Notes under the pieces: generated by a model
Databases searched by the model: none
Seen by the model: the letters and a program-made list of their open reading frames with translations, nothing else
What the model was told of the DNA's origin: nothing
Origin: Paracidovorax wautersii
Lineage (GTDB): Bacteria > Pseudomonadota > Gammaproteobacteria > Burkholderiales > Burkholderiaceae_C
Direction: 5' to 3'
Length of the DNA: 64,000 nt
Assembly (NCBI RefSeq): GCF_031453675.1
Contig: NZ_JAVIZX010000001.1
Coordinates: 2,874,001 to 2,938,000, forward strand
Translations under genes and position numbers: made by a program
Shown here: in pieces, positions 44,172 through 52,497 of the stretch
Layout: each line of letters begins with the position of its first letter
How positions within the stretch are numbered: the stretch's first letter is position 1

Positions 44172-45402
44172 TATTTTGCGCTTCCGGACGGCGCGCCAGC
44201 CGCGCGTCGTGAACCATGGCCAGGCCGTTCAGCAAGGCCACGCCGGCGCCCGCCACGCAGGTCGCACCCCAGCCGCCGTGCTGCCACGCCCACGAGCCCA
44301 GCGCGGAGCCGCCGGCCGCGCCCGCGAAGTAGGTCGTCATGTAGACGGCATTCAGGCGCGAGCGTGCCTCGGGCGCCAGCTGGTAGATCACGTTCTGGTT
44401 GCTGATGTGCACGCCCTGTAGGGCCAGATCGATCAGCAGCATGCCCAGCAAGAACGCCACCAGGCTGCCGCCGCCCAGCCACAGCAGCGCCCAGCTGCCC
44501 AGCACCAGCAGCACGGACACGCGGGTGGTGAGCTGCTCCAGGCCGCGGTCCGCCAGGCGCCCGGCGGCGTTGGCCATGAGCGCACCCGCCACGCCGGCCA
44601 GGCCCACCAGCCCGATGTGCACGTCGCTCAGGCGGTGCGCGGGCCCGGCCAGCATCAGGGCCATGGTGGAGAACAGCACGCTCACCGAGCCGAACGAGAG
44701 CCCGCCCAACAGCGCACGGCTGCGCAGGCGCGGATGGCGCCGCGCCAGCGTGCCCAGCGAACGCAGCACCTGCGCGTAGCTGGGGGCCTGCGGGTTGCGC
44801 AGGGCGGGCAGCGCAAACCACAGCGCCACCGCCACGGCGAGCATGGCCACGCCGGCGACGCGGTACACCAGATTCCAGCCGCCCAGTCCCGACAGCAGGC
44901 CCGCCACGCTGCGCGCCGCGAGGATGCCGGTGAGCAGCCCGCTCATCACCAGCCCTACGGCCTGGCCGCTGCGCCCCGGCGCGGCCAGCGCCGCGGCCAT
45001 GGGCACCAGCACCTGCGCCGCCACGGAGAACAGGCCCGTCATGAGCGTGCCCAGGGCGAGCATCGCGAACCCCTGCGCGAAGCCGCTGAGGAACAGGCCG
45101 ACGGCCGCCAGCACGATGAGCGCCACGATCAGCCGGCGGCGCTCCAGCTTGTCGCCCAGCGGCACCAGCAGGAGCAGGCCCAGCGCATACGACACCTGGG
45201 CCAGCGTGACGGTGAGCGCGGCCGTCGCCTCGCTGACACGCAACTGCATGGCGATCGAGTGCAGTAGGGGCTGGTTGTAGTAGTTGGAGCCCGCGCACAG
45301 GCCGCAGGCGGCGGCCATCAGCAGCAGCACGGGGGTGGACAGGCCTGCGGCGGCCGCGGGGGCAGGAGAGGAGGAGGGAGCAGAGGACAAACGGGACGGC
45401 AT
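44167..45402 (-). CDS. MFS efflux transporter, probable SoxR target
   Basis: 411-residue major-facilitator transporter with about 12 helices. Start of helix 1 is STPVLLLMAAACGLCAGSNYYNQPLLHSIA, a feature of the YnfM/AraJ-like drug efflux branch; loop 2-3 has PLGDKLERRRLIV. The start at MPSRLSS is not supported by a Shine-Dalgarno; an in-frame ATG 36 bases upstream is possible. It follows the RidA-family gene by 71 bases and probably shares its SoxR-controlled promoter, suggesting export of redox-active compounds. Confidence 0.83.
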   Translation of the reverse strand: MPSRLSSAPSSSPAPAAAAGLSTPVLLLMAAACGLCAGSNYYNQPLLHSIAMQLRVSEATAALTVTLAQVSYALGLLLLVPLGDKLERRRLIVALIVLAAVGLFLSGFAQGFAMLALGTLMTGLFSVAAQVLVPMAAALAAPGRSGQAVGLVMSGLLTGILAARSVAGLLSGLGGWNLVYRVAGVAMLAVAVALWFALPALRNPQAPSYAQVLRSLGTLARRHPRLRSRALLGGLSFGSVSVLFSTMALMLAGPAHRLSDVHIGLVGLAGVAGALMANAAGRLADRGLEQLTTRVSVLLVLGSWALLWLGGGSLVAFLLGMLLIDLALQGVHISNQNVIYQLAPEARSRLNAVYMTTYFAGAAGGSALGSWAWQHGGWGATCVAGAGVALLNGLAMVHDARLARRPEAQNT

Positions 45403-45473
45403 GGGGAGCGGTGGGCGCGGGAACGTGGTCGGACCCATGGGAAGGAAAAGATGGGCGTGAGCGGATCCCGGCG

Positions 45474-45905
45474 TCAGGGGGCGGCCAGCACGGCGGTGGC
45501 GTCGATCTCGAACAGCATGCCATCGAGTGCGAGCCGGGGCACGGGAATCAGGGTGCAGGCGGGCAAGGGCGCATCCGCCCACAGCGCCTTGAGGGCCTGT
45601 CCGAACACGCCCAGCCGCTCCTCCGTGTGGTCCACGATCAGCACGGTCAGCTTGGCTACGTCGCCAGGCCGGGCACCGGCTGCGGCGAGCGCGGTCTGCA
45701 GGTTGGTCAGCGCCTGCCGTACCTGCGCGGCGAAACCGGTGGCCAGCACGCCGTGCGCGTCTTCGCCGCCCTGGCCCGCGATGTAGACGGTGCGCACCGG
45801 CCCCTGGGCGATGGCGACGTGCGAATAGCCGTTGGGCTGCGGGTCGTACAGGCCGGCGGGGTTGTTGAAGGAGAGTGCAGACTGGGTGGATGAGGACTGG
45901 GGCAT
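45474..45905 (-). CDS. RidA/YjgF-family protein
   Basis: 143-residue member of the RidA superfamily, which hydrolyses reactive enamines/imines or has related roles. GYSHVAIAQGPVRTVYIAGQ, LTNLQTALAAAGARPGDVAKLTV and the C-terminal LFEIDATAVL are typical. The canonical RidA Arg in the CTL(I)PVPRLA segment appears as CTLIPVPRL. AAGGA precedes ATG 45905. First gene of the SoxR-box-controlled minus-strand unit. Confidence 0.85.
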   Translation of the reverse strand: MPQSSSTQSALSFNNPAGLYDPQPNGYSHVAIAQGPVRTVYIAGQGGEDAHGVLATGFAAQVRQALTNLQTALAAAGARPGDVAKLTVLIVDHTEERLGVFGQALKALWADAPLPACTLIPVPRLALDGMLFEIDATAVLAAP

Positions 45906-45954
45906 GGAAGAAATCCTTGGCAAGTGAAGGGCGCCATTCGCATGGCAGGAGGGC

Positions 45955-45985
45955 AGTGTCAGACCTCAACTAAACTTGAGGTCAA
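45955..45985 (-). promoter_or_regulatory. Predicted MerR-type promoter of the ridA-MFS unit
   Basis: On the minus strand -35 TTGACC (45985-45980) and -10 GACACT (45960-45955) separated by 19 bases, the long spacer typical of promoters activated by MerR/SoxR proteins. The SoxR box lies in the spacer. Confidence 0.65.
45964..45981. promoter_or_regulatory. soxR: SoxR box
   Basis: CCTCAACTAAACTTGAGG, an 18-bp near-palindrome differing from the E. coli soxS box CCTCAAGTTAACTTGAGG only in the centre. It lies between the divergent ridA-like and soxR genes and probably regulates both. Confidence 0.9.
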
Positions 45986-46065
45986 GCCTGTTCCGGCCCT
46001 CACTGCCAGCGCTGTTGTGCGCTGTCGGCGTTCCGCTTCCGCGTTTTTTTGATTCCTTGCCGCGC

Positions 46066-46665
46066 ATGCCTGCTCCCCACACCTCTACCGCTGCCGATCC
46101 GTCCCCTGCCGCCGCCAGCGCGCCTGCCGAACTGACCGTGGGCGAGGTGGCCGCGCGCAGCGGCCTGGCCGTGTCGGCGCTGCATTTCTACGAGTCGAAG
46201 GGGCTCATCGCCGCGGTGCGCAATGCCGGCAACCAGCGCCGCTATCCGCGCTCCATCCTGCGCCGGGTGGCAGTGATCAAGGTGGCGCAGCGCATGGGCG
46301 TGCCGCTGGCGGGGATCGCGCAGGCGCTGCAGGCCCTGCCCCAGGGGCGCACGCCGACGGCGGCCGACTGGCGCCGCATGTCGGCGCGATGGAAGGACGA
46401 CCTGGAGGAGCGCATCCGCATCCTGGAGCAGCTGCGCGATCAGCTCGATGGCTGCATCGGCTGTGGCTGCCTGTCGCTGAAGGACTGCCCGCTGCGCAAC
46501 GCCCAGGACAAGCTGGCCGAGTCGGGACCGGGACCGCATTTCGAAGAAGCAGCGGCCGGTGCGGTGGCCACGGCGGCGCCCGAGCCGCAGGCTGCGCAGC
46601 GGCCGGAATGGATCTGGCCCCAGCCACGCATCAAGGCGCCGCGCAAGCGTGCCGGCAAAGGCTAA
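46066..46665 (+). CDS. soxR: Redox-sensitive transcriptional activator SoxR
   Basis: 199-residue MerR-family sensor. Residues 23-90 form the winged HTH ([40 protein letters not shown]). The 2Fe-2S cysteines are C130, C133, C135 and C141 in [12 protein letters not shown], the SoxR signature. The C-terminal tail is about 40 residues longer than in E. coli SoxR and is Ala/Pro/basic. ATG 46066 gives a short unconserved N-terminal extension. A SoxR box is in the divergent promoter region. Confidence 0.94.
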   Translation: MPAPHTSTAADPSPAAASAPAELTVGEVAARSGLAVSALHFYESKGLIAAVRNAGNQRRYPRSILRRVAVIKVAQRMGVPLAGIAQALQALPQGRTPTAADWRRMSARWKDDLEERIRILEQLRDQLDGCIGCGCLSLKDCPLRNAQDKLAESGPGPHFEEAAAGAVATAAPEPQAAQRPEWIWPQPRIKAPRKRAGKG

Positions 46666-46725
46666 CTGCTGGGTTGTGCTCCCCGGACCCGGGCGCTGAA
46701 CCAGGAGGCCCGCCGCCGTGCGGCG

Positions 46726-47286
46726 TCAGTACGGCGCTTCGTCGTCCGACCGGTCGCGGGAGCGGTCGGGCGTGGACGGCACCGTCTGCGCACGCCGCGC
46801 CGCCGGCCGGTCGAACAGCGTCTGCACCAGGGGCACGGCCCAGAAGATCACCAGGGCCAGTCCGGTAGCCAGCACGGCCGTGGTCTCCAGCCCCAGCCCG
46901 GCGGCTACGCCGATGGCCGCCGTGAGCCAGATGCCGGCGGCCGTGGTCAGGCCCTTGACCTGGTTTTCGGCATCGCCTTTCAGGATGGTGCCTGCACCGA
47001 GGAAGCCTACGCCCGCGATGATGCCCTGCAGTACGCGGCTGTTGTCGCCGGCCGAGATGCCGGCCTGCTGCGCCGCCAGCACGAACATCGCCGCTCCCAT
47101 GCTCACCAGCATGTGGGTGCGCACGCCGGCCGCCTTGCCCTTGTGCTCGCGCTCCAGGCCCAGCAGGCCGCCCAGCAGCGCAGCAATCGCCAGCCGCAGC
47201 ACGATGCGGGTGAACTGCTCCAGGTCGGGCACGTCGGAGAACTCCGCCGACACCGTGCCGGCCATGCTGTCCCACCACGCGCTCAT
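46726..47286 (-). CDS. MgtC/SapB family membrane protein
   Basis: 186-residue membrane protein with four to five transmembrane helices. LRLAIAALLGGLLGLEREHKGKAAGVRTHMLVS (split near residues 31-63) and GAGVGFLGAGTILKG-like IIAGVGFLGAGTI are the MgtC signatures. MgtC proteins affect the F1F0 ATPase, magnesium limitation and survival in hosts in other bacteria; the role here is unspecified. The C-terminal tail is charged and lacks the ACT-like domain of long MgtC. Confidence 0.88.
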   Translation of the reverse strand: MSAWWDSMAGTVSAEFSDVPDLEQFTRIVLRLAIAALLGGLLGLEREHKGKAAGVRTHMLVSMGAAMFVLAAQQAGISAGDNSRVLQGIIAGVGFLGAGTILKGDAENQVKGLTTAAGIWLTAAIGVAAGLGLETTAVLATGLALVIFWAVPLVQTLFDRPAARRAQTVPSTPDRSRDRSDDEAPY

Positions 47287-47516
47287 GGCACGGCCCTCCA
47301 GGCCAGTGCGGCGCGGCGCTTGAGGAGGATATCGATGTGGTGGGCCATGGTCGTCAATGTGTGGGGCAAGCGGAGATGCGCCGCGTCGGAGCGAGCCAAG
47401 CCTGTGCCAACAGGCAGACGTGCTGCGCGCGATGCGCCACTGTGACGCTGCCGATGCTGGCCGGACAGCGCCGCGCGGCGCGACCGGAAGTAGGCTGCGT
47501 CCGACAGATGCGGGGA

Positions 47517-48296
47517 TCAGGCCATCCAGGGCAGTGTGGCCCACAGCCCGTGCCAGGCCAACAGATCCGCGGGCTGCGCCGCGTCACCGGCGGGGTGCGG
47601 ACCGAGGCTAAGGCCTGTTTCTTGGAGCCCGGGCAACTGAAGCCCGCTGACCAGTTCCAATCGTTCGCCGCTCACCGGGTGCGGCAGGCTCAGGTGCCAG
47701 GCATGCAGCCACAGCCGCTGCTGGCCCAGGCGCTCCGCCCACCACCGGTTGAGCGGCCCTTTGCCATGGGTGGCGTCGCCCAGGATGGGATGGGCGATGT
47801 GCTTGAGGTGCCTGCGGATCTGGTGCCGGCGGCCGGTGGTGGGCAAGGCCTCCACCAGCGAGGCGCGGGTGGTGGCAAAGCGCGGGTCGGCACTGGCGCC
47901 GACCTCCGCCCGCGCCAGCCGGCGCAGCGTGGTGTGCGCATCCTGCACGGGCGCGTCGGGCGGCGCATCGTCCGGGCGCAGGGGGTGGTCCACCTCGGCG
48001 CTCTCCGGCGCCCAGCCGCGCACCAGGGCCAGGTAGCGCTTGCGCACGCTGTGCTGCTCGAACGCCAGCGACAGCGCCCGCGCAGCGGCCGGATGCAGCG
48101 CCATCACCAGTACGCCGCAGGTGCCCTTGTCCAGCCGGTGCACCGGGTAGACATGCTGCCCGATCTGATCGCGCAAGGTCTGCATGACGAACCGCGTCTC
48201 CCCTGCGTCGAGCCCGGTGCGGTGGACCAGCCAGCCTGCGGGTTTGTACACGGCGACAAGGTGGTCGTCGCGCCAGAGAATGTGCAGTGGGGGCAT
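47517..48296 (-). CDS. RluA-family pseudouridine synthase, TruC-like
   Basis: 259-residue RNA pseudouridine synthase. Catalytic D56 is in VHRLDKGTCG; the C-terminal motifs HQIRRHLKHIAHPILGD and NRWWAERLGQQRLWLHAW match TruC (tRNA Psi65). There is no S4 domain, as for TruC. ATG 48296 fits the family start MPPLHILWRDDHLVAVYKPAGW. Confidence 0.87.
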   Translation of the reverse strand: MPPLHILWRDDHLVAVYKPAGWLVHRTGLDAGETRFVMQTLRDQIGQHVYPVHRLDKGTCGVLVMALHPAAARALSLAFEQHSVRKRYLALVRGWAPESAEVDHPLRPDDAPPDAPVQDAHTTLRRLARAEVGASADPRFATTRASLVEALPTTGRRHQIRRHLKHIAHPILGDATHGKGPLNRWWAERLGQQRLWLHAWHLSLPHPVSGERLELVSGLQLPGLQETGLSLGPHPAGDAAQPADLLAWHGLWATLPWMA

Positions 48297-48439
48297 GGAA
48301 GACACGGGCAGAAGCGGATGCGCGCAAGAGGCGGGCCGCAGCATAACCGCAAGGGATGGCTTGGCGATCGCATCGCGCCAAACGGTGCTGCATGCCGATC
48401 CGTTGGCCAGCAACCCCGCAAGGAAAGGAGGGGACGCCG

Positions 48440-48775
48440 ATGTCGGCAGGCGACTGGAAGGACCTATACGCTGCGGCGCAGACCGGCGATCTGGCGCGGG
48501 TACGCCACCACATCCAGGAAGGGGTGAATCCCGATTACCAGCACCCCGAGGTGCTCTGCACGCCGCTGGTGGCCAGCCTGGTGCACGGCCATGGTGCGGT
48601 GGCGCGCTACCTGCTGGAGCACGGGGCCAGTCCCACCCTGCGGTCCGACTTCGACGACATGACGCCGCTGCAGGCCGCGCAGCGGTTCGGCCGCGAGGAC
48701 ATCGTGGCGCTGCTGAAGGCGCGCGGAGCCGCCGAAGAGCGCCGCCCTTTCTGGTGGCGCTGGCTGCCGCTCTAA
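48440..48775 (+). CDS. Ankyrin-repeat protein
   Basis: 111-residue protein made mostly of about three ankyrin repeats (LYAAAQTGDLARVRHHIQEG, TPLVASLVHGHGAVARYLLEHG, TPLQAAQRFGREDIVALLKARG). Probable protein-interaction module; partner unknown. A strong AAGGAGG lies upstream of ATG 48440. The stop is directly followed by the CGTGTTCACGATC repeat core. Confidence 0.85.
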   Translation: MSAGDWKDLYAAAQTGDLARVRHHIQEGVNPDYQHPEVLCTPLVASLVHGHGAVARYLLEHGASPTLRSDFDDMTPLQAAQRFGREDIVALLKARGAAEERRPFWWRWLPL

Positions 48776-48778
48776 CAA

Positions 48779-48791
48779 CGTGTTCACGATC
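48779..48791 (+). repeat. CGTGTTCACGATC repeat core
   Basis: Copy of the GTGTTGACGATC family after the ankyrin gene stop; one mismatch to the core at 59404. Confidence 0.55.
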
Positions 48792-48885
48792 ACCCGGGGG
48801 CCACGCAGCGGCGCGATTGCGTTGCGGCGTGGGCCGGCGGCGAAGCACCGATGCAGCCGTGACGCGGGCCGCAGGCCGCCAGCAT

Positions 48886-49179
48886 TCAGCGCCCCGGCGT
48901 GATCTGGATCGTGCCCAGTCCCAGCGGGCTGGCGTTGGCTCTTCGCCGCGGCAGCCACCAGTGCACCCAGCCGCCGCGCAGCCACGCCGCCAGATACAGC
49001 AGGGCACAGGCGAACAGCGCAGGCTGGTCAAGATTCCATGTGCCGTACAGCCAGAAAGGCTGCCCGGCCAGGCCTGCCACGCAGGCCCAGCGCCGTAGCG
49101 TGTCGGTGCGCGCCTGCGACAGGGCAGCCGCCACGGCGCCGCACAGCAGGCCTGCCGCGAAGAACGGGTCGAAGCCCAT
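48886..49179 (-). CDS. Small membrane protein (97 aa)
   Basis: 97-residue protein with probably three hydrophobic segments (FFAAGLLCGAVAAALS, WACVAGLAGQPFWLYGTW, ALFACALLYLAAWLRGGW) and a basic tail. No family recognised. It is 24 bases downstream of the SOS-box-linked gene on the same strand and may be co-transcribed with it. Confidence 0.62.
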   Translation of the reverse strand: MGFDPFFAAGLLCGAVAAALSQARTDTLRRWACVAGLAGQPFWLYGTWNLDQPALFACALLYLAAWLRGGWVHWWLPRRRANASPLGLGTIQITPGR

Positions 49180-49203
49180 GGGTTGCAGCCTTCCTGCCCG
49201 CGC

Positions 49204-49515
49204 TCAGTGGACGATGCGCACATCGAAGTAGGCGCCCTCGGCATCGCCCAGGTCGCGGAAGCCGGCCTGGCGCGCCGCCGTGCTGGCCTTGTTCCACTGC
49301 CGCAGCAGTTCGAGGTGCTCGGCCGTCACCTCGTCCGGGGCGGCGTCTTCGAGGCTTCCGATGGCGCGCAGTGCCATGACGACGTCGCCGGGCCCGCGGA
49401 AGACGCGCTCCAGTTCGCGGGCATAGCGGCTCTCGGCCTCGATGCGGCTGCGCTCGGGCAATGCATGCGGGAAGTCGCGCAGCGCGACGGTGTAGGTGGC
49501 TTCCAAGGTTTCCAT
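49204..49515 (-). CDS. Hypothetical protein (103 aa), probable SOS gene
   Basis: 103-residue acidic, helical, soluble protein (LEATYTVALRDFPHALPERS, AESRYARELERVFRGPGD). No family recognised. The ribosome site CAGGAG lies before ATG 49515, and a LexA-box-like dyad is 34 bases upstream, so DNA-damage induction is likely if LexA is present in this organism. A membrane-protein gene follows on the same strand. Confidence 0.68.
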   Translation of the reverse strand: METLEATYTVALRDFPHALPERSRIEAESRYARELERVFRGPGDVVMALRAIGSLEDAAPDEVTAEHLELLRQWNKASTAARQAGFRDLGDAEGAYFDVRIVH

Positions 49516-49548
49516 GGCGGGCTCCTGTGCAGGTTCGAAGACTATTGA

Positions 49549-49568
49549 TACTGTGTAAATATACAGTC
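49549..49568. promoter_or_regulatory. LexA (SOS) box
   Basis: TACTGTGTAAATATACAGTC has the CTGT-N8-ACAG core and an AT-rich centre. On the minus strand it overlaps a -10-like TATATT with an upstream TTGTAG. Regulates the minus-strand 103-residue gene, possibly also the plus-strand gene at 49683. Confidence 0.85.
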
Positions 49569-49682
49569 ATTTCACCACTTCCTACAAGCGGGAACGCCCC
49601 TGGACGGCGGGGTGCACGGCCGCAGGTTCCTAGGCTGGACCTTCTGATTTTTTGGCGACCCCCTGATTGAAAGGACCGACCC

Positions 49683-49952
49683 ATGACCGTTTCCGCCCGC
49701 GAATCCCTGAAAGAATTGATCGACTATGACGACGCGCGCGCCAGCGCCCCCTTCGAACACACGACGGCAGCATTGGCCGGACTGGGGCTGGTCGTTTGTG
49801 CCATGCGGTCGCGCACACGCTGCGGTGCCGTGCTGCAGGCCGTGCTGGGCGGGGTGCTGTTGATGCGTGCGGCTTCGGGTCAGGGTGGGGTGCGCAAGTG
49901 GACGCATGCGCCTGATGCCGATCGTGGGCCGGAACTGATCGTTCCCCGGTGA
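49683..49952 (+). CDS. Small hypothetical protein (89 aa), two hydrophobic stretches
   Basis: 89-residue protein with a short polar start, hydrophobic stretches at about 28-41 (TAALAGLGLVVCAM) and 48-62 (AVLQAVLGGVLLMRA) and a charged tail with GVRKWTHAPDAD. Probably membrane-associated. No family recognised. It begins 115 bases downstream of the LexA-box-like dyad. Confidence 0.6.
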   Translation: MTVSARESLKELIDYDDARASAPFEHTTAALAGLGLVVCAMRSRTRCGAVLQAVLGGVLLMRAASGQGGVRKWTHAPDADRGPELIVPR

Positions 49953-50019
49953 GTTTGTGAGGATCGCCCCTGCTGACCGGCGGGGCGCCTCGATGCGCCG
50001 GCGGGCGGCGTGACAGCCC

Positions 50020-50394
50020 TCAGGCCAGCTGGCGCTTGTCCGCGAACATCTGCCGGCGCAGTTCGATCACCTGCCGTGCCACCTGCGCACGCAGCGTGGC
50101 GCGTCCCAGGCCGGTGATCGCAACCACCTGGGCGGGCTGCAGCGGCGCCTCGGGCAGGTGGGCCTCCACCATGCCGGCGGCGCGCAGCACGCGCACCTTG
50201 TCGATGTCGGCCTCGTCCGTGATGGCCAAGGGAAAGTGTTCGCTGTTTGCCAGATTCCGCAGGAATTCCATGGGCATCGCCGTCTCCCAGCGTCGTTGGA
50301 AGTCCATTGTGTTCTGCAGGTCGCTGCCGGGCAACAAAGGCCCTGCCGGGGACTGGGAGGTCTGGGGGGCAGCGGTACCGGGCGCGGGTTTCAT
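50020..50394 (-). CDS. Hypothetical protein, start uncertain
   Basis: Up to 124 residues. The credible part runs from about residue 30 (FQRRWETAMPMEFLRNLANS) through SEHFPLAITDEADIDKVRVL, AAGMVEAHLP and QPAQVVAITGLGRATLRAQV. The first 30 residues are Pro/Ala-rich, so an ATG at 50307 or 50277 may be the true start; none has a clear ribosome site. No family recognised. Confidence 0.55.
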   Translation of the reverse strand: MKPAPGTAAPQTSQSPAGPLLPGSDLQNTMDFQRRWETAMPMEFLRNLANSEHFPLAITDEADIDKVRVLRAAGMVEAHLPEAPLQPAQVVAITGLGRATLRAQVARQVIELRRQMFADKRQLA

Positions 50395-50518
50395 GCAGAA
50401 GAGAAGGGCGGAAGGCGGGGGAAGGAGCAGCGGAAGCCGCATGCACAGCGACCGGCATCATCGCCTGCGCCTGGCGCTATGCATGTAGGAGCAAGGCCCT
50501 TTGTGCGTGCCGGTGCCC

Positions 50519-50524
50519 GACAAT
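50519..50524 (+). promoter_or_regulatory. Candidate -10 box for a leaderless transcript
   Basis: GACAAT seven bases before the DHH gene ATG. No good -35 is visible. Confidence 0.4.
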
Positions 50525-50531
50525 CGGTGCC

Positions 50532-51467
50532 ATGATCACGATTCCTGCAAAAACCCGGCTGCCGCTGCAACTGCTGGTGGCGCCCAGCGCCCAAGATCCC
50601 CAGCCGCTCATCCTCTACCACGGCCGCTGCGCCGACGGCTTCGGTGCGGCGCTGGCCGCCTGGCGCTTCTATGGCGGGCAGGCCGAATGCATCGGCCTGT
50701 CGCACGGACAGGTGCAGTCCCTGGACGACTTGCCTCCGCTGGACGGGCGCGCCGTCTACATCCTCGACTTCTCGTTTGCGCCGCAGCTGCTTTCGGCCAT
50801 CGACGAGCGCGCCGCCAAGCTCATCATGCTCGACCACCACAAAAGCGCGGCCGAGCAGCTGGCCGGCTTTGCCTGCCGCTGCGGCGTGGTGCACTTCGAC
50901 ATGGACAAGTCCGGTGCCCGGCTGGCGTGGGAGTTCTTCCATCCCGATGCGCCCATGCCCGACCTGGTGCGCTTCATCGAGGACCGGGATCTGTGGAACT
51001 GGGCCTATCCGCAGACGGCGGGCTATGTGGCCGCGCTGGACATGGAGCCCTTCGACTTCGACCGCTGGGATGCGATCGCCCGGTTCACGCCCGAGCAGAC
51101 GCAGGCCTTCGTCGCGCGGGGCGAGGCCATGGACGAGAAGTTCCGCCACCTGGCGGCGGACGTGGCCGGCGGCGCGCAGCCGTTGGTGTTCGACGGCGAG
51201 CAGGGCCTGATGGTCAACGCCCCGGGCGCCTTCCACAGCCTGGTCGGCGAGATGCTGTCCCAGCAGTCCGGCACCTTCGCGCTGATGTGGGCGGTGGGCA
51301 AGGATGGCAAGGTCAAGATCGGCCTGCGCTCGCAGCGCGGCTACGACTGCTCGGTGCTGGCCACCCGCATGGGCGGCGGCGGCCATGCGCAGGCGTGCGG
51401 ATTCCGCATGGGTGCAGAGCGGCTGCCCGAGCTGCTGGGCGGCGTTTTCGCTTCCACGCCCGGCTAG
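50532..51467 (+). CDS. DHH-superfamily phosphoesterase
   Basis: 311-residue DHH/DHHA1 phosphoesterase. Metal-binding motifs are HGRCADGFGAALA (D35), LDFS near residue 76, LDHHKSA near residue 100 and the C-terminal MGGGGHAQACGF. Likely hydrolyses short oligonucleotides, cyclic dinucleotide products or phosphoanhydrides; the precise substrate is unknown. The ATG follows a GACAAT hexamer by seven bases and has no clear ribosome site, consistent with a leaderless mRNA. Confidence 0.88.
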   Translation: MITIPAKTRLPLQLLVAPSAQDPQPLILYHGRCADGFGAALAAWRFYGGQAECIGLSHGQVQSLDDLPPLDGRAVYILDFSFAPQLLSAIDERAAKLIMLDHHKSAAEQLAGFACRCGVVHFDMDKSGARLAWEFFHPDAPMPDLVRFIEDRDLWNWAYPQTAGYVAALDMEPFDFDRWDAIARFTPEQTQAFVARGEAMDEKFRHLAADVAGGAQPLVFDGEQGLMVNAPGAFHSLVGEMLSQQSGTFALMWAVGKDGKVKIGLRSQRGYDCSVLATRMGGGGHAQACGFRMGAERLPELLGGVFASTPG

Positions 51468-51630
51468 CTGCAGCCCTGCCATGCGGATGGCGCATGGCGT
51501 GCGTTGCGGCCAGCGCATCGCTACCCCGGTCGAGCGCCTTTCCAATCGGTGACAGCAGCGCGGCCTCCGGAGCGTGCGCCATGGGGGCGCCATGCAGCGG
51601 CCGTGCACTGCCTCACGCAAAGAGATGCCC

Positions 51631-52434
51631 ATGCCACCCATCCATCGCCGCGCGGCCGTCCAGGCCGCTGCCATGGCCCTCGCAGCCGTTGCGGTCCCGA
51701 CCCTGGCAGCGGCTGCCGGTCCATCGTCCGGCAAACCGCCAGGCCGTGAAGCCAGCGGCCAGAAGGTGCTGATCGTGGTGTCCAGCCACGACCGCAAGGG
51801 GCCGGACCTGGTGGCCGGGTTCTGGTTCCCGGAGCTCACCCACCCCGCACAGGTATTCGCAGAAGCCGGCCTGGCCTATGACATCGCCAGCCCCCGGGGC
51901 GGCATGCCCCCGTTCGACGGCTTCGACCTCCGCGACGAGGGCAATCGCTGGTTCTGGATCCAGCCGGAGCAGCGCGACAAGCTGGCCCGCAGCCTGCCGC
52001 TGGCGCAGGTGGATGCCTCCCAGTACGCGGCCGTGGTGCTGGTCGGCGGACACGGGCCGATGTGGGACTTTGCGCGCAACCGGGAACTGCAGGCCATCGT
52101 GCGCTCCGTCTATGAACGGGGCGGGGTGGTGGGCGCCGTATGCCACGGGCCGGCGGGCCTGCTCGATCTGAAGCTGTCCGACGGTCGTGCATTCCTGGCG
52201 GGCCGGCGGCTGACGGCCTTCACCCATGCCGAGGAGGTGTCGCGCCAGTACGACCGCCTGGTGCCCTTTGTGCTGGAGTCTGCCCTGAAGGACGATGGTG
52301 CCGTGTTCGAGCACGCCGGTGTTTTCGAAAGCCGCGTGGTGGTGGACGGCCGGCTGGTCACGGGCCAGAACCCCGCTTCGGCCCGGCCTTTCGGCGAGGC
52401 GGTCGCAGCGCTGCTGGCCCGACCGGCCCGGTAG
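51631..52434 (+). CDS. DJ-1/PfpI family protein with signal sequence
   Basis: 267-residue class I glutamine-amidotransferase-like protein related to Hsp31/PfpI. The nucleophile elbow has C171 in GAVCHGPAGLL. FWFPELTHPAQVFAEAGL and ASPRGGMPPFD are typical of the Hsp31-like branch (chaperone/glyoxalase III). Residues 1-30 form a signal-like sequence (IHRRAAVQAAAMALAAVAVP) with twin arginines, so export is likely. ATG 51631 has AAAGAG eight bases upstream; ATG 51625 is possible. Confidence 0.83.
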   Translation: MPPIHRRAAVQAAAMALAAVAVPTLAAAAGPSSGKPPGREASGQKVLIVVSSHDRKGPDLVAGFWFPELTHPAQVFAEAGLAYDIASPRGGMPPFDGFDLRDEGNRWFWIQPEQRDKLARSLPLAQVDASQYAAVVLVGGHGPMWDFARNRELQAIVRSVYERGGVVGAVCHGPAGLLDLKLSDGRAFLAGRRLTAFTHAEEVSRQYDRLVPFVLESALKDDGAVFEHAGVFESRVVVDGRLVTGQNPASARPFGEAVAALLARPAR

Positions 52435-52497
52435 CATCCGGGGATCTGGCAGCGGCGCGCCGCCGCTCGGCGTCCTCCTGCTTTCGGCACACCGCAA

